Shown here: one piece after another, positions 59,520-64,000 of the stretch
How the letters are laid out: the number at the start of each line of letters is the position of its first letter
Numbering within the stretch: the first letter of the stretch is position 1
Source: Bacteroidaceae bacterium
GTDB taxonomy: Bacteria > Bacteroidota > Bacteroidia > Bacteroidales > Bacteroidaceae
DNA length: 64,000 bases
Direction of reading: 5' to 3'
Assembly: GCA_024401275.1 (NCBI GenBank)
Contig: JAKSLJ010000007.1
Span: 1 to 64,000 of the forward strand
Program-made: the position numbers and the translations under genes
Notes under the pieces: generated by a model
Database searches by the model: none
What the model was told of the DNA's origin: nothing
What the model saw: the letters and a program-made list of their open reading frames with translations, nothing else

Positions 59520-60515
59520 TTACCATGCATTGGTGCTAAGCTTTGCCTCAACTGCATTTTCCACAACATCAGGCAGATTGCAGAAGAAGTCTATGCCTGT
59601 CTTTTGTTCCAATTCGTCGATTGAAATCATATAAGGCTTCAGGTCGATTGCTGAACTGACTTCCTTGTTCTCATGAATGAACCAGTAAGCCATAGCCTTA
59701 TAGTTGGCAGGATCGTTTCTGTTTGTGGAACCGTTCATCGGACGCCACATCAGATAGGCAGTATAAAAATACTTTGGAATGATTAGTTTTCCGTTTACCT
59801 TTTCTATTATCTGGTCATCCTTATCAATGGTTCCTCCCTTCACGATGTAAAGAGTGTCCTTGGTTGTAAGGTTGTTTGCGTATCTTCGCGTTCTGTCCTC
59901 CATGTAATACCATAAGCCTTTCTGATTGAAGTTGGCGTATTGCGGCTGCATGTTCGTCATGAAGAAAGTCTCGATGTTCGCCTCTTGCGAGTAAAGACGA
60001 TCGGCTGACGGACAGATGTGACCATGGTCGCAACGTGCATCCGAATACAGATCCTCAAGCCTTTCTTCGTCAGAAAGATTCTTGTAGTCAAAAGGATATT
60101 TGCGATTAGGATATTTTGTGTCGCCGAAGAGTGTTCCTGGGTAATCCTTGTCGTCAGGATACCAGCGAACGACGCTTGTCCTTCCGTCTTTACGCTTGCC
60201 TGTCAGTCGGTTTGAAGTGTCAAAGCGATAGCAACTCCAGCGCTGCGACTTTTTCTGGCAATCCCATTCTACAGCAAAGTTCATTCCATATTTGCTCTCG
60301 TCGGCAGGCGTTGAAGTGTAAACAATAACCTTGCTTGTTGCTCCCTTTATCTTAGGGAACTCAAGATTGTTAGTAACATACTTGTTGCCAACAGTGTTTC
60401 TGTTGCTGTTTTTCTGTGCTCCGCTGCCGGAATCACCATCGTCGTCGCCACTGCAAGCAACGAAACATGGTATAATAAGAGAAATTATTAATTTATATAA
60501 TGTTCTGAAGTTCAT
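59520..60515 (-). CDS. Surface DNA/RNA non-specific endonuclease lipoprotein
   Basis: The 331-residue protein has a lipoprotein signal (VACSGDDDG, Cys21); the acidic run after the cysteine resembles the Bacteroidetes surface export signal. The catalytic domain is of the beta-beta-alpha-Me NUC1 type. The DRGH motif appears as DHGH (Asp163, His166, the general base), in CDHGHICPSADR, and the metal-binding Asn lies in MTNMQPQYANFNQ. Relatives cut single- and double-stranded DNA and RNA without sequence specificity and need Mg. The gene leads the operon with the receptor and the two binding lipoproteins. Arg-to-His at the second motif position is known in part of the family; activity is likely but unproven. 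Confidence 0.9.
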   Translation of the reverse strand: MNFRTLYKLIISLIIPCFVACSGDDDGDSGSGAQKNSNRNTVGNKYVTNNLEFPKIKGATSKVIVYTSTPADESKYGMNFAVEWDCQKKSQRWSCYRFDTSNRLTGKRKDGRTSVVRWYPDDKDYPGTLFGDTKYPNRKYPFDYKNLSDEERLEDLYSDARCDHGHICPSADRLYSQEANIETFFMTNMQPQYANFNQKGLWYYMEDRTRRYANNLTTKDTLYIVKGGTIDKDDQIIEKVNGKLIIPKYFYTAYLMWRPMNGSTNRNDPANYKAMAYWFIHENKEVSSAIDLKPYMISIDELEQKTGIDFFCNLPDVVENAVEAKLSTNAW

Positions 60516-60540
60516 TTCGGTTTACATTTATTTAGCGCGA

Positions 60541-60548
60541 CAAATTTA
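60541..60548 (-). promoter_or_regulatory. -7 box of the nuclease operon
   Basis: TAAATTTG on the minus strand, 26 bases before the nuclease ATG; a TTG lies about 20 bases upstream of it. The box shares the 176-base divergent gap with the tcdA promoter. Confidence 0.55.
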
Positions 60549-60644
60549 CGAAGAATTGGAAAAATATGCAAGCTAAATGTTGATTTTTGTTAAATTAGGT
60601 GGGTATTTTAACCTTTGCTGGTATTATTTGTGGCGAATAAAGTG

Positions 60645-60652
60645 TAATTTTG
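60645..60652 (+). promoter_or_regulatory. -7 box of tcdA
   Basis: TAATTTTG followed by C, 40 bases before the ATG. Candidate TTTG elements lie 14 and 27 bases upstream, neither at ideal spacing. Confidence 0.5.
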
Positions 60653-60691
60653 CAAATAATAATATTCCTCTTTAATAATATATTCAAGAAA

Positions 60692-61444
60692 ATGCAACCA
60701 ATTTACAGCCGTACACAAAGACTTCTAGGCGATGAAACATTGGAGAAAATAAAGCAATCTCGCGTCATCATTTTCGGTGTCGGAGGAGTTGGTAGCTGGT
60801 GTGCGGAAAGTCTTGTCCGTACCGGTATTCAGCACTTGACGATAGTTGATGCTGACAAAGTGAGCGATACGAATGTGAATCGCCAGCTGATGGCTACTAC
60901 GGAAACCGTAGGAAGGGTGAAGGTGGAGGCTTTGAAGGAACGCTTGAAACTGATAAATCTTGATGCGGAAATAAATGCTGTTGAGGCTTTGTATTCGGCG
61001 GAAACGGCTGAGCAATTCCGTCTTGAGGAATATGATTACATAATTGATGCAATCGACAGTTTGACGGCGAAAGCACAGCTTATTCTGCATGCCACAAAGG
61101 TCATGAAGGAAAAGGGAAAGAGCGGATTCTTCTCGTCTATGGGAGCTGCCTTGAAGCTTGATCCGACGAGGATAAAGGTTGCGGAATTCTGGAAGGTTCA
61201 AGGCTGTCCGTTAGCGAGAGCTTTGCGCAATAAATTCAAGAAGCAACGCACCTTGCCTGCCATGAAATTCCTTTGCGTCTATAGTGACGAACTGCTTGAA
61301 AATAAGGGGACTGGCATAGAAGGTGATAATTCTCCTGAGGCTTTCCATAAGGTTGCTTTCAATGGTTCGCTGGCGCATATTACGGCTATTTTCGGCTTTA
61401 TGCTGGCAGGAAAAGTTATAGAGAGTATCAGCCGAAATGAATGA
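60692..61444 (+). CDS. tcdA: tRNA threonylcarbamoyladenosine dehydratase (TcdA)
   Basis: From the ATG at 60692 the protein has 250 residues. It is an E1/ThiF-like ATP-dependent enzyme that closes the side chain of t6A37 in tRNA to give ct6A. The nucleotide loop is IIFGVGGVGSWCAESL near residue 25, the conserved DADKVSDTNVNRQ near residue 48, and the cysteine in KVQGCPLARALR near residue 172. The earlier in-frame ATG at 60650 overlaps the promoter box and is rejected. It is divergent from the nuclease operon and convergent with ilvN. Confidence 0.92.
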   Translation: MQPIYSRTQRLLGDETLEKIKQSRVIIFGVGGVGSWCAESLVRTGIQHLTIVDADKVSDTNVNRQLMATTETVGRVKVEALKERLKLINLDAEINAVEALYSAETAEQFRLEEYDYIIDAIDSLTAKAQLILHATKVMKEKGKSGFFSSMGAALKLDPTRIKVAEFWKVQGCPLARALRNKFKKQRTLPAMKFLCVYSDELLENKGTGIEGDNSPEAFHKVAFNGSLAHITAIFGFMLAGKVIESISRNE

Positions 61445-61449
61445 AAAAT

Positions 61450-61521
61450 GTAGGGCGAGGATTTCCGAGCCGCGATTAAGGTTTTATTTTCGCGTAAACG
61501 GCTCAGAAATCTTCGCCCTAC
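61450..61521. repeat. Inverted-repeat element A, second full copy
   Basis: Arms GTAGGGCGAGGATTTCCGAG (from 61450) and its inverse ending at 61521, about 26 bases apart. It lies six bases after the tcdA stop and 27 before the ilvN stop; as at 13514-13601, it separates convergent genes. Confidence 0.8.
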
Positions 61522-61548
61522 AATCTGTCCTACATATAGAATTGATAA

Positions 61549-62118
61549 TTACTTATCGCTATTGATGCCTTCTTCCATGAATCTGAACTGAGCGTTCTTC
61601 TGCTCCTTGAGGAACTCGGAAACCTTCTCAATCTTACTGCGTGTTATAGCCACGCGACCGCTTCTGGTGTACTGAAGAATGCACTTGTAGCGTGCAAGAC
61701 CTTTGTAGAGTTCTACGATTGCTTTTGAAGAGTTGCAGACGTGAACAGTAATGTAAGTGTCGTTCACTTCGAGCATTCTCGCATCGGAATGGCGGATAAT
61801 CTGAGAAATCTCTGGATTTGCCATTACCTTCTCTGTAGAAAGCTTGAAGAGGGCAACTTCGCTGGTGAAGATTTCCTCGTCGAGATAAAAGTCAGCCTTT
61901 ATGACGTCCACCTTCTTTTCTACCATCTTCACAATCTTCTGTGCCTGCTTTTCATCGCTGAAAATAGTGATTGTGTATTTGTGGACATTCGGTATGCCTG
62001 AAGGCGACACGTTGAGGCTTTCGATGTTTACCTGAAGACGAGTGAATACGGCTGTTATCTGGTTAAGGATGCCGACAATGTTCTCAGAGTATATGAGTAT
62101 TGTATAGAGTTTTTTCAT
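61549..62118 (-). CDS. ilvN: Acetolactate synthase small (regulatory) subunit
   Basis: The 189-residue protein has an N-terminal ACT domain (LIYSENIVGILNQITAVFTRLQVNIESLNV, core GILNQITAVFTRLQVN) that usually binds valine for feedback inhibition, and a C-terminal domain (about 85-175) with YKGLARYKCILQYTRSGRVAITR. It is the regulatory partner of IlvB in branched-chain amino acid synthesis. It is 136 bases after ilvB, with a repeat-rich gap between. Confidence 0.94.
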   Translation of the reverse strand: MKKLYTILIYSENIVGILNQITAVFTRLQVNIESLNVSPSGIPNVHKYTITIFSDEKQAQKIVKMVEKKVDVIKADFYLDEEIFTSEVALFKLSTEKVMANPEISQIIRHSDARMLEVNDTYITVHVCNSSKAIVELYKGLARYKCILQYTRSGRVAITRSKIEKVSEFLKEQKNAQFRFMEEGINSDK

Positions 62119-62123
62119 ATCAG

Positions 62124-62255
62124 AAGCCCCCTACCCCCCGAAGGGGGAACTTTTAAGTGTTTTGAGGGGCATTTTAAAGTTTGTTATAAAATATTCTGAT
62201 TGGGTGCAAAAGTCATATTAACATCCCTCCCTCGGGAGGGCTTTTGGGTGGGCTT
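62124..62255. repeat. Element C relatives in the ilvB-ilvN gap
   Basis: A C-rich block with hairpin CCCCCCGAAGGGGG near 62133-62147 and a second hairpin CCCTCCCTCGGGAGGG at 62224-62239 followed by TTTTGGGTGGGC. Both resemble the arms of the in-frame element at 14355-14490. Confidence 0.6.
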
Positions 62256-63985
62256 TATCTTTCCAATTTCATATCACTTACAGAAGCACCTGGTGCTGTC
62301 ATTGGCATAACGTCGTCTTCCTCCTTGATGACTGTTTCGAGGAAGAAAGGACCCTTAGTGTCAAGCATCTTCTGAACAGCATCGGCAAGTTCCTTGCGGT
62401 CAACTACGCGGAGATAAGGAATGTTGTAAGCTGTGCAAATCTTCTCGTAGTCAGGGTTCATCATGTGGGTGAAAGCATAGCGCTTGTTGAAGAACATGTT
62501 CTGCCACTGACGGACATTGCCGAGGAAGTTGTTGTTCATGAGAACCATCTTTACCGGACATTTGTTCTCCATGATTGTTCCAAGCTCCTGGATAACCATC
62601 TGCAAACCACCGTCGCCCATGAATACGCATACAGGACGTTCCTTCTCAGCGAATGTGGCACCGATGGCTGCTGGAAGACCGTAACCCATTGTTCCAAGAC
62701 CACCGCTGGTAATGATAGAGCGGTTTGTGTTGTACTTTGAGTAGCGTGTTGCAAAGAGCTGATTCTGACCAACATCGGTAACTGTTACGCCCATGCCGTT
62801 TGTTGCTTCTGCCACAGCATTTACAACCTCACCCATGAGAAGAGGACCTTCCGTTGGATGAATGGCTTTTTCAATGACGCGGTTATGTTCGCGCTCGGCA
62901 AGTGGCTTGAAAGATTCTATCCATTCAGAGTGATCTGCCTCGTTGACGAGTGCAGTCAAAGCAGGAAGAGATTCCTTGCAGTTTGCAACGATTGCAACAT
63001 CAGTTTTTACGTTCTTGTCAATCTCAGCGTTGTCAATGTCAAGATGAATAACCTTTGCCTGCTTGAGATAAGTGTTGAGGTTACCTGTAACACGGTCAGA
63101 GAAACGCATACCGATGGCGATGACAACATCAGCTTCCTGCTGCTTGAGGTTTGGCGCGAGATTTCCGTGCATACCGAGCATACCGATGTTGAGAGGATGA
63201 TTGCTTGCAAGGGCAGAAAGACCGAGCATAGTGCGACCGGCAGGGATGTTGGCTTTCTCAAGGAATGCCTTCAGTTCTTCCTGTGCGCAACCGAGTTCTA
63301 CACCCTGACCAACAAGTGCAAGCGGCTTCTTTGCGTTATTGATAAGTTCTGCTGCTGCCTTGATGTCCTCTTCCTTTGCCTGAGGATATGCTATGTAAGA
63401 GCGAACGAAATTGACTGTCTGCTCAACATATTCTGCCTTGTCTGTCTGTGCATTCTTTGGGAAATCGAGCACTACAGGACCTGGACGACCTGACTGCGCA
63501 AGATAGTAAGCCTTGCTTATTGCCCAAGGAATGTCTTCTGGGCGGCGAATCTGATAAACCCACTTGCAGATTGGCTGAGCAACGGTTATGAGGTCAACCT
63601 CCTGGAATGCGTCAGAACCGAGAACAGGAGTACCAACCTGACCGGCAATGACAACGATTGGAGTAGAGTCAATCATCGCATCAGCAATACCTGTAAGCGT
63701 GTTTGTTACGCCAGGGCCACTGGTAACGATTACGGTACCTACCTTGCCACTTACGCGTGCATAACCTTGAGCAGCATGAGTGGCACCTTGTTCGTGGCGA
63801 ACGAGGATGTGGTCGAACGCCTTCTTCTCGCCGCGTGTATAGTCATAGAGAGCATCGTAAACCGGCATGATAGAACCGCCAGGGTAACCGAAAATGGTTT
63901 CAACACCCTGGGCAGCAAGAGATTTCATGAGAATCTCTGCGCCGGTGAGGAGTTCGCCTGTGACTGGATTATTGGTTGTATTCAT
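62255..63985 (-). CDS. ilvB: Acetolactate synthase large (catalytic) subunit
   Basis: The 576-residue ThDP enzyme joins two pyruvates to acetolactate, or pyruvate and 2-oxobutyrate to acetohydroxybutyrate, at the start of valine, leucine and isoleucine synthesis. The catalytic glutamate is in VRHEQGATHAAQGYARVSG near residue 65. The ThDP/Mg motif is GDGGLQMVIQELGTIMENKCPVKMVLMNNNFLGNV (core FMGDGGLQMVIQEL) near residue 445. FAD-domain residues are in the middle third. The start is near the right edge of the window, so its promoter is out of view. Confidence 0.97.
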   Translation of the reverse strand: MNTTNNPVTGELLTGAEILMKSLAAQGVETIFGYPGGSIMPVYDALYDYTRGEKKAFDHILVRHEQGATHAAQGYARVSGKVGTVIVTSGPGVTNTLTGIADAMIDSTPIVVIAGQVGTPVLGSDAFQEVDLITVAQPICKWVYQIRRPEDIPWAISKAYYLAQSGRPGPVVLDFPKNAQTDKAEYVEQTVNFVRSYIAYPQAKEEDIKAAAELINNAKKPLALVGQGVELGCAQEELKAFLEKANIPAGRTMLGLSALASNHPLNIGMLGMHGNLAPNLKQQEADVVIAIGMRFSDRVTGNLNTYLKQAKVIHLDIDNAEIDKNVKTDVAIVANCKESLPALTALVNEADHSEWIESFKPLAEREHNRVIEKAIHPTEGPLLMGEVVNAVAEATNGMGVTVTDVGQNQLFATRYSKYNTNRSIITSGGLGTMGYGLPAAIGATFAEKERPVCVFMGDGGLQMVIQELGTIMENKCPVKMVLMNNNFLGNVRQWQNMFFNKRYAFTHMMNPDYEKICTAYNIPYLRVVDRKELADAVQKMLDTKGPFFLETVIKEEDDVMPMTAPGASVSDMKLER

Positions 63986-64000
63986 TTAGTAGTTTTTGTG

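Overview
The window looks like chromosomal DNA from a Prevotella-type member of the Bacteroidales. Evidence for this: a murF-alr fusion gene, the bifunctional fucose salvage enzyme Fkp, GSCFA, DUF5689 and TSCPD proteins, many lipoproteins with acidic residues after the lipidated cysteine, and promoters of the Bacteroidetes type (TTTG, a 19-21 base spacer, then TAnnTTTG). Most genes are core housekeeping genes. The unusual material is an outer-membrane nucleic-acid utilisation operon and a large number of dispersed palindromic repeats, several of them inside a coding sequence.

Layout. 1-2.5 kb: the 5' part of gdhA and a MATE exporter. 2.6-11.6 kb: a leftward run of seven genes (MFS transporter, FKBP isomerase, ProX, TSCPD protein, fkp, GSCFA protein, murF-alr) read from one good promoter, with a possible small RNA at its far end. 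11.7-13.5 kb: a secreted GH5 glucanase with its own promoter and terminator. 13.6-18.5 kb: a DUF4922-SpoIID gene full of in-frame repeats, luxS, class II aldolase, and 5-formyl-THF cyclo-ligase. 18.5-21 kb: three uncharacterised envelope proteins. 21.5-31.5 kb: a rightward run of rpoN, a PAP2-like membrane protein, purE, ispG, a GH3-family adenylating enzyme, two envelope proteins and miaB. 31.5-37 kb: an inverted-repeat element, mtgA, an OmpA lipoprotein, a metal/cofactor ABC permease with its binding protein, an acidic-tailed unknown protein, and a candidate small RNA. 37.2-40 kb: sufS and trpB2. 40-47.6 kb: a leftward run of seven genes ending in fur, purA and hisS. 47.7-49.4 kb: a G3E metallochaperone GTPase with a very histidine-rich linker, then tRNA-Leu(UAG). 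49.5-53.4 kb: a six-gene cluster with an O-acetyltransferase, an SGNH hydrolase and a DUF5009 membrane acyltransferase. 53.4-54.2 kb: a gene-free block of palindromes and tandem repeats. 54.2-60.5 kb: the operon nuclease, TonB-dependent receptor, DUF5689 lipoprotein, OB-fold lipoprotein. 60.7-64 kb: tcdA, then ilvN and ilvB.

The two observations I rate highest are these. First, the 774-residue DUF4922-SpoIID protein carries at least five in-frame copies of three different dispersed palindromic repeat families. Second, the operon at 54.2-60.5 kb joins a surface nuclease, an outer-membrane transporter and OB-fold lipoproteins, and reads like a dedicated system for capturing and importing nucleic acid. 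All functional calls rest on reading the sequence and on knowledge of the families; no database search or folding program was run.
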